Shown here one piece after another: positions 16,237-25,846 of a DNA stretch of 64,000 nucleotides. Each line of letters starts with the position of its first letter. The stretch's first letter is position 1. This DNA comes from Rhodococcus sp. KRD162 (GTDB taxonomy: Bacteria > Actinomycetota > Actinomycetes > Mycobacteriales > Mycobacteriaceae): contig NZ_JABFAU010000013.1 of assembly GCF_017168335.1 (NCBI RefSeq), forward strand, positions 602,172 to 666,171, given 5' to 3'. The position numbers were made by a program, and so were the translations under genes. Below the pieces are notes generated by a model. It searched no databases. It had not been told where the DNA came from and saw only the letters and a program-made list of their open reading frames with translations.

Positions 16237-17436
16237 TCAGCGTGCTGCTGCCGACTCCGGCTCGAGCGGGACACTGCGAGGAAAAGTACTGCGCGCCAGC
16301 ACGACCACGGCCAGCGAAGCGGCGACCAGAACAGTAGCGGCGGCAGTGACCGTCACGATGCCACTGAGGTCGATGAAGGCGCCGCCCACCAGTGCACCCG
16401 TGGCAATCGCCAACTGGAAGGCCACGACATAGATCGCCGACGCCTTGTCGGTATCTTCCGAGGCTGCCCTGACCACGGCGGACTGTAGACACACCGGGAT
16501 CGTGGTGAACGCCATTCCCCACAATGCAATGGCCCCGACGGCGAACACGGCCAGCCCACCCGGCGCTCCGATCAGCGTGCACCACAAGATCGCGACCGCA
16601 GCGGCGACTGCGCCCAAGGCCGCGATGGTGGAGTACCGCGGCCACCGGTCGTAGGTTCGGCCGATCACCCATATACCGATGACCCCGAACAGGCCGTACA
16701 GCATCAACATCAGGGTCAGCGTCGTTCCGGCTGAACCGATCGCACGATCGACGATGAGGGAGAAATACGTGTAGGCGACGAAGTGGCCCAGGACCGCCAG
16801 GAACGTCACGCCACACAAGATGGCCAGGGTGCCGTCGAGCACTCGCGGTGTCTTTTTCCGTACCTCATCGGCTCGGCTGATCGGCAGCGGCGGGAGTACG
16901 AAGTACAGTGCCACCGCGATGGCTGTTGCAACGACTCCGAGAATTGTTGCAGCCATTCGCCATCCGAGCCATTGACCCATCGCCGCGGTGAGTGGATTGC
17001 CCGCAACCAGTGCCAGCGAGGTACCGACGTAGACGGTGGCGATGGCCTTGCCTTGCTTACCGGGCAACGCAAGCGAGGCTGCGACGGGTGCGACGACGGC
17101 CCAGAAGATGCCGTGCGTTGCGGCACAGAGCATTCGTGAGATCACCAGCATGGGGTAGCCGACCGACACTGCCGACAGAAGCTGCGACAGTGCCAATGCG
17201 GCGACGGTGATGACCATGACGCGTCGGCGCGGCCACTCTTGCACGACCCTGATCAGCGGAATCGTCATCGCAGCGACACCGTAGGCGTAGAAGGTCAGCA
17301 GCAGTCCGACGGCAGATTCGCTGACGCCCAGGTCGCTCGATATCTCGGGGAGCAACCCGACGGGCAGCGTTTCCGCGGTGACGTAGATGAAGGCGGCCGC
17401 GGCGAGGACGAGCAGCTTCGGCATGGGCGAGGACAT
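16237..17436 (-). CDS. MFS transporter, DHA1 family (drug/sugar exporter-like)
   Basis: This 399-aa, 12-TM MFS protein has an N terminus (FIYVTAETLPVGLLPEIS) and central motifs (SRMLCAATHGIFWAVVAPVAASLA, YVGTSLALVAGNPLTAAMGQWLGWR) that place it with AraJ/PbuE-like DHA1 exporters. A perfect 16-bp palindrome overlaps its promoter and is shared with the divergent LacI gene. The first ATG has no ribosome-binding site, and TAACGT lies 8 nt before it. A leaderless start is therefore likely, with ATG 17424 (MPKLLVL) as the alternative. The substrate is unknown. LacI control hints at a sugar-like or small polar ligand. Confidence 0.87.
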   Translation of the reverse strand: MSSPMPKLLVLAAAAFIYVTAETLPVGLLPEISSDLGVSESAVGLLLTFYAYGVAAMTIPLIRVVQEWPRRRVMVITVAALALSQLLSAVSVGYPMLVISRMLCAATHGIFWAVVAPVAASLALPGKQGKAIATVYVGTSLALVAGNPLTAAMGQWLGWRMAATILGVVATAIAVALYFVLPPLPISRADEVRKKTPRVLDGTLAILCGVTFLAVLGHFVAYTYFSLIVDRAIGSAGTTLTLMLMLYGLFGVIGIWVIGRTYDRWPRYSTIAALGAVAAAVAILWCTLIGAPGGLAVFAVGAIALWGMAFTTIPVCLQSAVVRAASEDTDKASAIYVVAFQLAIATGALVGGAFIDLSGIVTVTAAATVLVAASLAVVVLARSTFPRSVPLEPESAAAR

Positions 17437-17438
17437 GT

Positions 17439-17454
17439 TGTGTAACGTTACACA
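17439..17454. promoter_or_regulatory. LacI-type operator between the divergent MFS and lacI-family genes
   Basis: TGTGTAACGTTACACA is a perfect 16-bp palindrome. It includes ACGTTA, the complement of a TAACGT -10 hexamer for the MFS gene, and ends 29 bp before the lacI-family GTG. A LacI-family dimer bound here would block the MFS promoter and possibly its own. Confidence 0.7.
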
Positions 17455-17471
17455 CCATCGGGATGTCGCGC

Positions 17472-17477
17472 TACAGT
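17472..17477 (+). promoter_or_regulatory. -10 element of the LacI-family gene
   Basis: TACAGT (TANNNT) lies exactly at -12 to -7 from GTG 17484, indicating a leaderless transcript and supporting that start. The operator palindrome ends 17 bp upstream of this hexamer, covering the -35 region. Confidence 0.5.
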
Positions 17478-17483
17478 TGGCCC

Positions 17484-18548
17484 GTGAACACTCGGGTGAC
17501 CATGGCGGAAGTTGCAGCGGCCGCGGGCGTATCCACCATGAGCGTGTCCTATACCTACAACCAACCGAGCCGCGTCTCGTCGGCCACGAGAGATCGCGTC
17601 CACGCGGCGGCGACCCAGCTCGGCTACACCGGACCCAACCGAGCAGCCCGCTCGCTACGAAACGGCAAGCACAACAGCATCGGCGTCGTACTCGGAGAAA
17701 ACCTCACGTATGCCTTCGAGGATCCACAGGCCCGACGCTTTCTGACGGGCATCGCCGACGCCTGCCTCGAGGCGAACACCGCACTGGTGATGCTGCCGAA
17801 CCTGCACAGCGACAACGACAACGCGCGGATCCGAGACGCACAGGTCGACGGATACGTCCTGTGGACCACCGAGATCGACGACCCCCTCCTCGACGTGCTG
17901 GTCGGCACCGGCCGTCCGACCTGCATTCAAGGCGGGCCCCACCACCCCGGAGTCGAGTGGATCGGCATCGACGACCGAGCAGCGGCAGATGCAGTCGCCA
18001 CCGCGGCAATGACCGAGCACGCACGCCCCGCGATCGTGGCACTTCGACCTGATTCCCGACGCGAATCGACCACCCTGCACGGTGCGGAACCGTCGGACAT
18101 CTCGATGCCGGTGACCCGAGCCCGACTCGAGGGCTACCGCGACGCCTGCGTACGTCTCGGTCTCGACTGGGCGGCAGTTCCCACCCTGTTCACCACCCAC
18201 AACGCACGCGCAGAAGGCGACAGAGCTGCGCGACTGTTGCTGCAAGACGACGTCGTCGACACCTTGTTGGTGATGAGCGACGAACTCGCCCTCGGGGTAC
18301 TCGACGCCGCTGCCGCAACCGGAGTCGACATTCCGACGCAACTCGCCATCACCGGGTGGGACGACTCCACCGTTGCAGCGGCTGCGGGGCTGACCACCGT
18401 CGCGCAGTCGTTGTTCGACCAGGGCCGCTCGGCCGCACGGTGGGTACTCGGACTCAGCGCCGCGATCGACTCCGCGGCCTGGAGTATCGAGGAGCGCGTG
18501 TCCACAGGTCGCCGAAACGGCCCACAAACCGAGACCAACATGGTCTAA
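17484..18548 (+). CDS. LacI-family transcriptional regulator
   Basis: This 354-aa repressor has an N-terminal HTH (VTMAEVAAAAGVSTMSVSYTYNQPSRVSSATRDRV) and hinge helix (RAARSLRNGKHNSIGV), then the periplasmic-binding-like effector domain. The C-terminal half carries the LacI signature ITGWDDSTVAAAAGLTTVAQ. The GTG start follows a leaderless -10. It is divergent from the MFS gene and both flank a perfect palindrome, so autoregulation and MFS control are likely. The effector is not deducible. Confidence 0.92.
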   Translation: MNTRVTMAEVAAAAGVSTMSVSYTYNQPSRVSSATRDRVHAAATQLGYTGPNRAARSLRNGKHNSIGVVLGENLTYAFEDPQARRFLTGIADACLEANTALVMLPNLHSDNDNARIRDAQVDGYVLWTTEIDDPLLDVLVGTGRPTCIQGGPHHPGVEWIGIDDRAAADAVATAAMTEHARPAIVALRPDSRRESTTLHGAEPSDISMPVTRARLEGYRDACVRLGLDWAAVPTLFTTHNARAEGDRAARLLLQDDVVDTLLVMSDELALGVLDAAAATGVDIPTQLAITGWDDSTVAAAAGLTTVAQSLFDQGRSAARWVLGLSAAIDSAAWSIEERVSTGRRNGPQTETNMV

Positions 18549-18551
18549 TAG

Positions 18552-18585
18552 GCGCTAAAAAGGGCATGTTCCCTGTTTATAGCGC
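18552..18585 (+). terminator. candidate hairpin terminator after the LacI-family gene
   Basis: GCGCTA and TAGCGC arms enclose a second short stem (AGGG / CCCT). It starts 4 bp after the LacI stop and lies before the GGDEF-EAL promoter. No long T-run follows, so termination is inferred from position and structure only. Confidence 0.4.
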
Positions 18586-18614
18586 AAAAGCAATCTCTTG
18601 GGCTACTATGACTC

Positions 18615-20000
18615 ATGGCTGTCCGGCCACGAGGGGGAACAGTGAGCCGAGAGCATGGTGCGCCGCCCCGTCATGTCCCTGACGCAACAACCCGCTACGA
18701 CGCCCTCACCGGCCTGCCGAGCCGCGACGAAATCCTGGCCCTCATCACCGCCGAACTCGACAACCGCAGCGCAGACAGTCACTGCAGTGTGCTGCTGGTC
18801 GACATCGACGGATTCCGAGAATTCAACGACGCACTCGGACCCGCCACCGGCGACGCCCTACTGCGTCTGATCGCCGACCGACTCACCTCATCGCTCCGGC
18901 CAGGCGACACCATCGGCCGACTCGCAGGAGACGAATTCGTCGTCATCGCCCGGCGATGCCACTCCATCGCCGCTCGCGCCATGGCTGCAGGCTTCGCAAG
19001 CGTCTTCGAACCCGCCTTCGAACTGGGCGACCGGCAGCTGACCCTCACGGCCAGCGTCGGAGTCGCCTCCAGCACCGACGCAGACATCAGCGCAACACAA
19101 CTGGTCCACAACGCCACCGCAGCCATGCACGCCGCCAAAGCCGTCGGCCGCAACAATCACCACGTCTTCACCGACCAACTGCACCACACCAACCGAATCC
19201 GATTCGACCTCATCGAACGACTACGCGGCATCGCCATGGTCGAACGCGAACTCACGATGGTCTACCAGCCCATCGTCGAACTCGCGACAGGACACGTCGT
19301 CGGCGCAGAAGCCCTCATCCGCTGGAACCACCCCGAACTGGGCCTGCTGATGCCCGATGCATTCATACCGCTCGCCGAAGACGCCGATCTCATCGTCCCG
19401 CTGAGCATGTGGATCATCGCCGAAGTTGCGCACACCATCGCCGACTGGCAAGCCAGGGGCATCCACCTCCAAATCGGCGTCAACGTCAGCCCTGCACACT
19501 TCGCCACCGGCACCCTCGCCACCGACGTCATCGATATCGTCGACACCTACCGCATCGAACCCGGTTGCCTGGCACTCGAACTCGCCGAATCACAAACACT
19601 GCACGACCTCGACGCCGTCCACTACCAACTCCGCGACGTCCAACGCCACGGCGTCCTCATCGCCATCGACGACTTCGGCTCCGGATTCTCCTCCCTCGAA
19701 CGACTCGCCACCCTCCCCGTCGACATACTCAAGATCGACAAATCACTCACCCAACACCTCGACAGCGACAACCTCCACCGACGCCGAGCCATGACCACGC
19801 TCTGCGCAGCCCTGGTAGAAGTCACCACCACACTGGGCAAAGACACCGTCATCGAAGGAATCGAAACCCCCGAACAACTCCAGATCTGCACCGACATGGG
19901 CGTAACCTTCGGCCAAGGACACCTGCTCGGCCGGCCCATGTCCACCGCCGCCCTCGAACAGTTCATCGCCCGACACAGCACCCACAGCGAATCCGCATGA
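18615..20000 (+). CDS. GGDEF-EAL dual-domain c-di-GMP protein
   Basis: This 461-aa protein has no TM and is predicted cytosolic. The GGDEF domain (about residues 25-180) has active-site RLAGDEF (a tolerated A-for-G) and an RPGD inhibitory site five residues ahead. The EAL domain (about 205-455) has GAEALIRW, NVSPAHF, ELAES, IDDFGSGFSSL, LKIDKSL and VIEGIET, the full catalytic set. It could both make and degrade c-di-GMP. TACTAT lies 5 nt before ATG 18615, suggesting a leaderless start. GTG 18642 with GAGGGGG upstream is the alternative. There is no sensory domain, so control may come through partners or GTP level. Confidence 0.92.
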   Translation: MAVRPRGGTVSREHGAPPRHVPDATTRYDALTGLPSRDEILALITAELDNRSADSHCSVLLVDIDGFREFNDALGPATGDALLRLIADRLTSSLRPGDTIGRLAGDEFVVIARRCHSIAARAMAAGFASVFEPAFELGDRQLTLTASVGVASSTDADISATQLVHNATAAMHAAKAVGRNNHHVFTDQLHHTNRIRFDLIERLRGIAMVERELTMVYQPIVELATGHVVGAEALIRWNHPELGLLMPDAFIPLAEDADLIVPLSMWIIAEVAHTIADWQARGIHLQIGVNVSPAHFATGTLATDVIDIVDTYRIEPGCLALELAESQTLHDLDAVHYQLRDVQRHGVLIAIDDFGSGFSSLERLATLPVDILKIDKSLTQHLDSDNLHRRRAMTTLCAALVEVTTTLGKDTVIEGIETPEQLQICTDMGVTFGQGHLLGRPMSTAALEQFIARHSTHSESA

Positions 20001-20014
20001 ACCGAGGACCGAAC

Positions 20015-20434
20015 GTGAAGATCGACAACGAAGTTCAACGCTTCACCGACGCGCCCCGAGCACAACTGTCCACCATCAACCCCGACGGCACACCGCACCT
20101 GGTACCCATCGTGTTCGCCGTCGCACCCACCGGCGACCGCATCGTCACCGCCATCGACTGGAAACCCAAAACAACCCGGAAACTCCAACGACTGGACAAC
20201 ATCCGAGCCGACCCGGCCGTCAGCCTCATCATCGACCACTACAGCGACGACTGGTCACAACTGTGGTGGATCCGCGCCGACGGAAACGCACACATCGCCG
20301 ACGCCTCCAGCGACGAAGGCACAGCAGCCATCGACGCCCTCGTTGCGAAATACAGTCAGTATCAAGGGAACAGACCTGGGGGTCCGGTGATCATCATCGA
20401 CAAGCTGGCCTGGAGATCCTGGTCGGCTTCCTGA
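20015..20434 (+). CDS. PPOX-class F420-type oxidoreductase (TIGR03668-like)
   Basis: This protein is about 139 aa. The split-barrel pattern is FTDAPRAQLSTINPDGTPHLVPIVFAV, DWKPKTTRKLQRLDNIRADPAVSLIIDHYSDDWSQLWWIRADG, ending IIIDKLAWRSWS. The WKPKT..L.RL.N...P.VSLL.DHY..DW..LWW signature is that of TIGR03668 F420-dependent-type proteins. GAGGA precedes GTG 20015. An ATG at 19997 overlaps the GGDEF-EAL stop as ATGA and is the alternative start, so co-translation is possible. Biochemical activity is unknown. Confidence 0.85.
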   Translation: MKIDNEVQRFTDAPRAQLSTINPDGTPHLVPIVFAVAPTGDRIVTAIDWKPKTTRKLQRLDNIRADPAVSLIIDHYSDDWSQLWWIRADGNAHIADASSDEGTAAIDALVAKYSQYQGNRPGGPVIIIDKLAWRSWSAS

Positions 20435-20486
20435 CTTCCGCTCCTCCCCCGGCCCTCCTGCCCTCCCGCTCACCTGTCCTCCCGTT

Positions 20487-20542
20487 CACTCAATGTGACG
20501 TCGAGTGGCCTTTTCGACCGTCGATGTCACATCGAGTGGACT
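20487..20542 (+). repeat. 56-bp double-palindrome intergenic element, copy 3
   Basis: Palindrome centres lie at 20497 and 20528, 31 bp apart. The element begins CACTCAATGTGACGTCGAG and ends CACATCGAGTGGACT, with spacer TGGCCTTTTCGACCGTC. It lies between two co-oriented genes (PPOX and GNAT). Confidence 0.9.
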
Positions 20543-20608
20543 GGCGGCGGGGTGAGTCCGGACCAAAATCGTTCGCCAACGCACCGGCTAGCCGCCACAC
20601 TGGTGTGC

Positions 20609-21163
20609 ATGGCTTCTGTACCTCCTGAGTGCACCGAAACCGATCGGCTCGTGCTTCGTCGGGAGTCGATGGACGATGCTGCGGTCGTCGCCGATGCCAT
20701 TGCCCGCAATCGTGCTCGGTTACTTCCGTGGATGAGGTGGGTGACGGATCAGGCTACCGAGGTCACGACGCAGGTCGCCCGCATCGCGGAGGCGGAAGAG
20801 CAGTGGGCCACCGGGCAGATGTTCGATTTCGGAATTTTCGACCCTTCCGACGGGTCGTTCTTGGGCAAGATCGGGATGCACCGCAGAATCGGCCCGCACG
20901 GAATCGAATTGGGATATTGGCTCGATGCCGATGCCGAGGGTCGCGGGGTCATGACCGAGGCCACCGCGACGCTCACGAAGGTCGCGCTGGAGCTCGACGA
21001 TATTGACCGAGTCGAAATCCATTGCGATGAAGCAAATCTCAGGAGTCAGGCCGTGCCCAAGAGGCTCGGCTTTGTTCTCGACCGAGTCGAGAATCGGCCC
21101 ATCGCTGCTGCGTCCGAGACCGGCCGCCACATGGTGTGGGTGTATCAGCCGGATTGTCGGTAG
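20609..21163 (+). CDS. GNAT-family N-acetyltransferase (RimJ/RimL-like)
   Basis: This 184-aa protein opens ETDRLVLRRESMDDAAVVADAIARN and contains DGSFLGKIGMHRRIGPHGIELGYWLDADAEGRGVMTEATATL, the acetyl-CoA-binding A motif (here the diverged R-G-V-M). It closes with EIHCDEANLRSQAVPKRLGFVLD. This is the RimJ/RimL group that acetylates protein N termini or small amines. A longer frame reaches into the upstream repeat and gives the CHIEW artefact, so ATG MASVPPE is preferred. It overlaps the convergent AbiEi-like gene by 19 bp. Confidence 0.88.
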   Translation: MASVPPECTETDRLVLRRESMDDAAVVADAIARNRARLLPWMRWVTDQATEVTTQVARIAEAEEQWATGQMFDFGIFDPSDGSFLGKIGMHRRIGPHGIELGYWLDADAEGRGVMTEATATLTKVALELDDIDRVEIHCDEANLRSQAVPKRLGFVLDRVENRPIAAASETGRHMVWVYQPDCR

Positions 21164-22128
21164 TTCCGATCCGCCAAGGGCCGCACCGTGACGTTCGGTC
21201 GGGCTCGCGCCCTGGCCTGGTCGTAGCGCGCTCGGAGATCGGCGAGCACACGCTCCGGATCGTCACGAACATCGCTCGGCAAGTGCGTCACGACGATGAG
21301 CCCTGCGTTCTGTGCTCGCTCGCGACGCGCAACAGTCGCTCGATGATCCGCGGGTGACAGGTGATACTCGAGCGAATCGATTTCCCAGTCCAATGCGACG
21401 TCGTCGAGCCAATTGTCCGCGATCAACAGAAACTTGCCGCGCTCGTCGTACACGGCAACGTTGTGTTGCATCGGCGGAAGTCCGCTGCGCCCGTACAGCT
21501 TCTGTGCCTGCGCTTCGGCCACGGAGTGTGCGCCCGCAGCCAATTCTCTCAGCACTCGACGCGGCATCGCAGTTCCACGAGTACTCCCGGCGTCCAGTTC
21601 TTTCATGATCGCGTCGACCGTCGCCGCGCCCCGTTGCACGACGCTCGCAATCAACGCCATGCACTGTTCGGTGTTCTTCATCCGTCGGACCGCATCACAC
21701 AGGCAGCGAACGACAGGCGCGACGCGAAGTCCGGACTTGATCTCCGGGGTGGGCATCCTCCACGTACGTTCTACAGCTGCGAAACCCACCGACTTGCGAT
21801 GCTGCGACTCCGGAATGAGTGCAAACGTCTCCTCGAAGGATCCCGATGCGCCCAGGCCATGCAGCGCCAGCCCTGCCCGGCCGCTGATCACCGCGTCGCG
21901 TCCGCAATAGATCGAGACCGCAGTCGCACGTTCGATCGGCGTCAACGACCGGTTCTTCAGAAACACCAACCCGGGAAGCGCACGTGCCCAGACGCCACCC
22001 GGCAATGTGCGTCGAACGATCGTCTTCGATGCCACCCCCAGCGCAAGCAGATGCGCCGTTCTCACCAAACCGCGATCCGACGCGGCCGCGATCGCCTTGG
22101 CATCGATTCGTCCACCGCCCCGTTTCAT
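21145..22128 (-). CDS. AbiEi-like HTH plus DUF559/Vsr-type nuclease-like protein
   Basis: This 327-aa protein has residues 1-80 that resemble the AbiEi-type antitoxin winged helix (AIAAASDRGLVRTAHLLALGVASKTIVRRTLPGGVWARALPGLVFL). The C-terminal 120 residues have the DUF559 restriction-nuclease-like pattern: ADNWLDDVALDWEIDSLEYHLSPADHRATVARRERAQNAGLIVVTHLPSDV. Conserved acidic residues lie in VALDWEIDS. The architecture is common in Rhodococcus and Nocardia and of unknown role. No partner toxin is adjacent. The longer reading runs into a repeat element, so ATG MKRGGGRIDA is chosen. Confidence 0.75.
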   Translation of the reverse strand: MKRGGGRIDAKAIAAASDRGLVRTAHLLALGVASKTIVRRTLPGGVWARALPGLVFLKNRSLTPIERATAVSIYCGRDAVISGRAGLALHGLGASGSFEETFALIPESQHRKSVGFAAVERTWRMPTPEIKSGLRVAPVVRCLCDAVRRMKNTEQCMALIASVVQRGAATVDAIMKELDAGSTRGTAMPRRVLRELAAGAHSVAEAQAQKLYGRSGLPPMQHNVAVYDERGKFLLIADNWLDDVALDWEIDSLEYHLSPADHRATVARRERAQNAGLIVVTHLPSDVRDDPERVLADLRARYDQARARARPNVTVRPLADRNYRQSG

Positions 22129-22286
22129 GCACACGATGATGCGCTGCCGACACGACACGATGCGGACACGTCGACGCAGAACAGACTGACCTGTGGACAA
22201 CTCGTGCCCTGTGGACGAATCCCGAATCCAGCGCTGACTCAGCCGCCGAACGCACGCGCTATCGATCGCCCGTCGAGGACCCACGA

Positions 22287-22342
22287 GGTCCACTCGATGT
22301 GACATCGACCGTCGAAAAGGCCACTGTCGGTCACATTGAGTG
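22287..22342 (-). repeat. 56-bp double-palindrome intergenic element, copy 4 (inverted)
   Basis: This is the only copy in minus orientation. Palindrome centres lie at 22332 and 22301, still 31 bp apart. It lies in the divergent gap between the AbiEi-like gene and lysX, ending about 90 bp before the lysX start, so it could overlap upstream control sequences. Confidence 0.9.
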
Positions 22343-22431
22343 AGCCGGGGTGCGGGCAATGGTGAACCGAGTCGGGGTGACGGGGATACCGTCTACGTTG
22401 CATAGGTGCATTCTGACTTCGGGAGTGAGAC

Positions 22432-25400
22432 ATGACGGCGACAGCAGTTCCCACGGATCGGTCCGGTTCCGCGACTCCGCGGTCGTTCGTCCCACCCGTG
22501 CGCGGTCGGTTGAGTGAGGTTCCGCATATCGCGGGTCTGGTGCTCGGTGTGTTCGCCGTGCTGTTGTTCCTGTGGAGTCTGTCGCCCACTCTTCGCTATT
22601 TGATTCACGCTCCGCGCGAGTACGTCGACAGGTATTACTTCGATGCACCGGATACGAGTTTGTCGTGGGCTCTGGTTGTGGGGCTGTTGGCGGCGGCGTT
22701 GGCGAGTCGCAAGCGCATTGCGTGGTGGTTGCTGACGATCTATCTCGTGTTGTTGGCCCTGACCAATGTCGTCGAAGGCATCCAGGACAAGAACGTCAAC
22801 TCGTGGGTCGCGCTGGCTGTACATGTAGTGGTGGCGGGGGTGTTGATTGCGGCGCGCAAGGAGTTCTACACCCGGGTTCGCCGCGGTGCGGTGTGGAAGG
22901 CACTGGGGGTGCTGGTGCTCGGGGCAGCGGTCGGGACGATCGTCGGTTGGGCTCTGGTGGCGTTGTTCCCTGGTTCGTTGCAGGAGGGGCAGACGCTTCT
23001 GTGGTCGTTCAACCGGGTCACTGCGTTGGCGACCGTGGACAACGAGCAGTTCGACGGCAGGCCCAACGGTTTCGTCAACACAGCGCTGGGATTGTTCGGT
23101 GCTCTGGCGTTGCTGGGTGCGGTGGTGACGCTGTTCCGTTCGCAGCGGTCGAGCAATGCGCTGACCGGCCGGGACGAGTCGGCCATTCGCGGTCTGCTCG
23201 ACAAGTGGGGTGCCGAGGATTCCCTGGGCTACTTCGCAACCCGCCGCGACAAGGGCGTCATCTTCGCCGCCAGCGGCAAGGCGGCGGTGACGTACCGGGT
23301 CGAGGTCGGGGTGTGTCTGGCGAGCGGGGACCCGATCGGCAATCCCGAGGCCTGGCCACACGCGATCTCGGAGTGGCTCGACCTGGCCGAGAAGTACGGC
23401 TGGACTCCGGCGGTCATGGGGGCGAGCGAGATCGGAGCTACCGCGTACAAGCGGGCCGGCCTCAGCGTCCTCGAACTCGGCGACGAAGCAATCTTGAGAA
23501 CCAAAGACTTCAACCTCAATGGACGCGAGATGCGCCCGGTGCGTCAGGCGGTGACGCGGGCTCGCAAAGCGGGTGTCGAGGTCACCGTGCGTCGTCATCG
23601 CGATATTTCGTCGCAGGAGATGTCGGAGATCATTTCCTGCGCGGACGCCTGGCGCGATACCGAGACCGAGCGTGGTTTCTCGATGGCGTTGGGCCGGTTG
23701 GGTGATCCGCTCGATGGCGACTGCCTTCTGGTTCAGGCAGTTCAGGGCGAGAAGGTGATCGGTGTGCTGTCGTTGGTGCCGTGGGGTCGTACCGGCGCGT
23801 CACTGGATCTGATGCGCCGTGATCCGGCGTCGCCCAATGGGGTGATCGAGCTGATGGTGACCGAGCTCACCACCGGTGCGGATCATTTCGGCGTCAGCAA
23901 GATCTCGCTGAACTTCGCGGTGTTCCGCGCGGCGTTCGAGGAGGGCAGCCGGATCGGAGCGGGGCCGGTACTGCGGATTTGGCGCAGTGTGTTGGTGTTC
24001 TTCTCTCGGTGGTGGCAGCTCGAGGCCCTGTATCGCTCGAATGTGAAGTATCTGCCAGAGTGGGAGCCGCGCTACCTGTGCTTCGCGGACAATCGGGTGT
24101 TGCCCAAGGTCGGCGTCGCATCGGCCATCGCGGAGGGCTTCCTGACGCTGCCGACGTTCCGACGGGCCTCGAAGCACACCGGATCCCATGTCGCAGTCCC
24201 CGCCGCTCTGGCCAACGGGGACGACATCCATCCCGACGGCAGTGGTCCCGACAGTGATCCGGACGAACAGACCCCGGGCCCGAAGCGCCCTGACCAGGTG
24301 CGCGTACGCATGTCCAAGCTCGATCGCCTCCACCGAGACGGGATCGAGGGCTACCCCGTCGCGTATCCGCCGACGCACACCATCGAGGACGCGGTGGCGT
24401 CGCCGCAGGGCACCACGGTGCGGATCGCCGGACGCATTCTTCGAATCCGGGACTACGGCGGGGTGGCATTCGCCGTAGTGCGGGATTGGTCGGCCGATAT
24501 GCAGGTCCTCTTCGACCGCGAACGCGTCGGGCCCTCGATCGAATCCTTCGACGCCGATTTCGATCTCGGTGATCTCATCGAGGTCAGCGGCACGATCGGG
24601 CGCAGCAAACGCGGAGAGCTCTCGCTGCTCGCGGCCGATTGGCGGATGAACGCCAAATGTCTGCATCCGCTGCCGGACAAGTACCGCGGACTGACCGATC
24701 CGGAAGCCCGAGTTCGACAGCGATACGTCGACCTGGCCATCAATCGCGACGCCCGTTCGCTGCTCATCGCACGCTCCAACGTCGTGAAGTCCTTGCGTGA
24801 TTCGCTGGGAGAGCGCGGCTACATGGAAGTCGAGACCCCGATCCTGCAGCAGGTCCACGGTGGGGCGAACGCGGCACCGTTCGTCACCCACATCAACGCC
24901 TACAACTTGGATCTGTACCTACGCATCGCGCCGGAGCTGTATCTCAAGCGCCTGTGCGTGGGCGGTATGGAGAAAGTGTTCGAGATCGGCCGGGTGTTCC
25001 GCAACGAGGGAGCGGACTTCAAACACAATCCCGAATTCACGATCCTCGAGGCGTACGAGGCTCACAGCGACTACGAGCGCGCAATGGTGTTGTGCCGTGA
25101 ACTGATTCAGCGAGCTGCGGTCGCAGCGCACGGTCGCGAGATCATCCTTCGTCCCGATGGTCCGAACGGCGAGATGATCGAGATCGACATCTCCGGCGAA
25201 TGGCCGGTCAAGACACTGCACGGTGCCGTCGCCGAGAAGTTGGGTGTGGCCGTCGAGCCGTCGACTCCTCTGGAAGAACTGCAGCGCCTGTGCGACGAGA
25301 ACGAGATTCCCTACGAGAAATCATGGGACGCAGGGGCAGTCGCTCAGGGTATGTACGAGCATCTGGTCGAGGACTTCACCGAATTCCCTACCTTCTACAA

Positions 25401-25743
25401 GGACTTCCCGACGTCGATGTCGCCCCTGACGAGGCCGCACCGCAGCATCCCGGGAGTGGCGGAGAAGTGGGACCTCGTGGCGTGGGGTGTGGAACTGGGC
25501 ACCGCATACAGCGAGTTGACCGACCCCGTCGATCAGCGCAACCGACTCACCGAGCAATCCCTGCTGGCGGCAGGCGGTGATGAGGAAGCAATGAGCTTGG
25601 ACGAGGACTTCCTGCAGGCGCTCGAACACGGAATGCCGCCGACCGGCGGCCTCGGCATGGGCGTGGACCGCGTCGTCATGCTCATCACCGGTGGCAGTAT
25701 TCGCGAGACTCTGGCGTTCCCACTCGCCAAACCTCGGCAGTGA
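22432..25743 (+). CDS. lysX: bifunctional lysylphosphatidylglycerol synthetase / lysine-tRNA ligase
   Basis: This 1103-aa fusion is close in size to mycobacterial LysX. Residues about 35-240 hold seven or so TM segments. About 255-590 are the MprF-like DUF2156 transferase ([61 protein letters not shown]). About 620-740 are the OB anticodon-binding domain. About 745-1103 are the class II LysRS core with motif 2 ([20 protein letters not shown]) and motif 3 ([12 protein letters not shown]). It charges tRNA-Lys and moves lysine to phosphatidylglycerol, reducing cationic-peptide sensitivity. GGGAGTGAG precedes ATG. The frame is intact. Confidence 0.95.
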   Translation: MTATAVPTDRSGSATPRSFVPPVRGRLSEVPHIAGLVLGVFAVLLFLWSLSPTLRYLIHAPREYVDRYYFDAPDTSLSWALVVGLLAAALASRKRIAWWLLTIYLVLLALTNVVEGIQDKNVNSWVALAVHVVVAGVLIAARKEFYTRVRRGAVWKALGVLVLGAAVGTIVGWALVALFPGSLQEGQTLLWSFNRVTALATVDNEQFDGRPNGFVNTALGLFGALALLGAVVTLFRSQRSSNALTGRDESAIRGLLDKWGAEDSLGYFATRRDKGVIFAASGKAAVTYRVEVGVCLASGDPIGNPEAWPHAISEWLDLAEKYGWTPAVMGASEIGATAYKRAGLSVLELGDEAILRTKDFNLNGREMRPVRQAVTRARKAGVEVTVRRHRDISSQEMSEIISCADAWRDTETERGFSMALGRLGDPLDGDCLLVQAVQGEKVIGVLSLVPWGRTGASLDLMRRDPASPNGVIELMVTELTTGADHFGVSKISLNFAVFRAAFEEGSRIGAGPVLRIWRSVLVFFSRWWQLEALYRSNVKYLPEWEPRYLCFADNRVLPKVGVASAIAEGFLTLPTFRRASKHTGSHVAVPAALANGDDIHPDGSGPDSDPDEQTPGPKRPDQVRVRMSKLDRLHRDGIEGYPVAYPPTHTIEDAVASPQGTTVRIAGRILRIRDYGGVAFAVVRDWSADMQVLFDRERVGPSIESFDADFDLGDLIEVSGTIGRSKRGELSLLAADWRMNAKCLHPLPDKYRGLTDPEARVRQRYVDLAINRDARSLLIARSNVVKSLRDSLGERGYMEVETPILQQVHGGANAAPFVTHINAYNLDLYLRIAPELYLKRLCVGGMEKVFEIGRVFRNEGADFKHNPEFTILEAYEAHSDYERAMVLCRELIQRAAVAAHGREIILRPDGPNGEMIEIDISGEWPVKTLHGAVAEKLGVAVEPSTPLEELQRLCDENEIPYEKSWDAGAVAQGMYEHLVEDFTEFPTFYKDFPTSMSPLTRPHRSIPGVAEKWDLVAWGVELGTAYSELTDPVDQRNRLTEQSLLAAGGDEEAMSLDEDFLQALEHGMPPTGGLGMGVDRVVMLITGGSIRETLAFPLAKPRQ

Positions 25744-25846
25744 CTGGACAGCAGCCGCGGCAGGAACCGGTCCGCGTGGACGCGATCGCCTACCGAGTGG
25801 AACCGTCGAAGGCCGTTACGCCGTCGACCATCACGCAGTAGGACAT

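Noticed and set aside
20495..20608. N-terminal extension of the GNAT gene containing the CHIEW-type string
   Set aside because: This stretch is a translated 56-bp repeat. The same string appears at several repeat copies, so it is not part of the enzyme.
22129..22359. N-terminal extension of the AbiEi-like gene into repeat copy 4
   Set aside because: The extra residues are repeat-derived and unconserved-looking. The family domain begins at MKRGGGRIDA.
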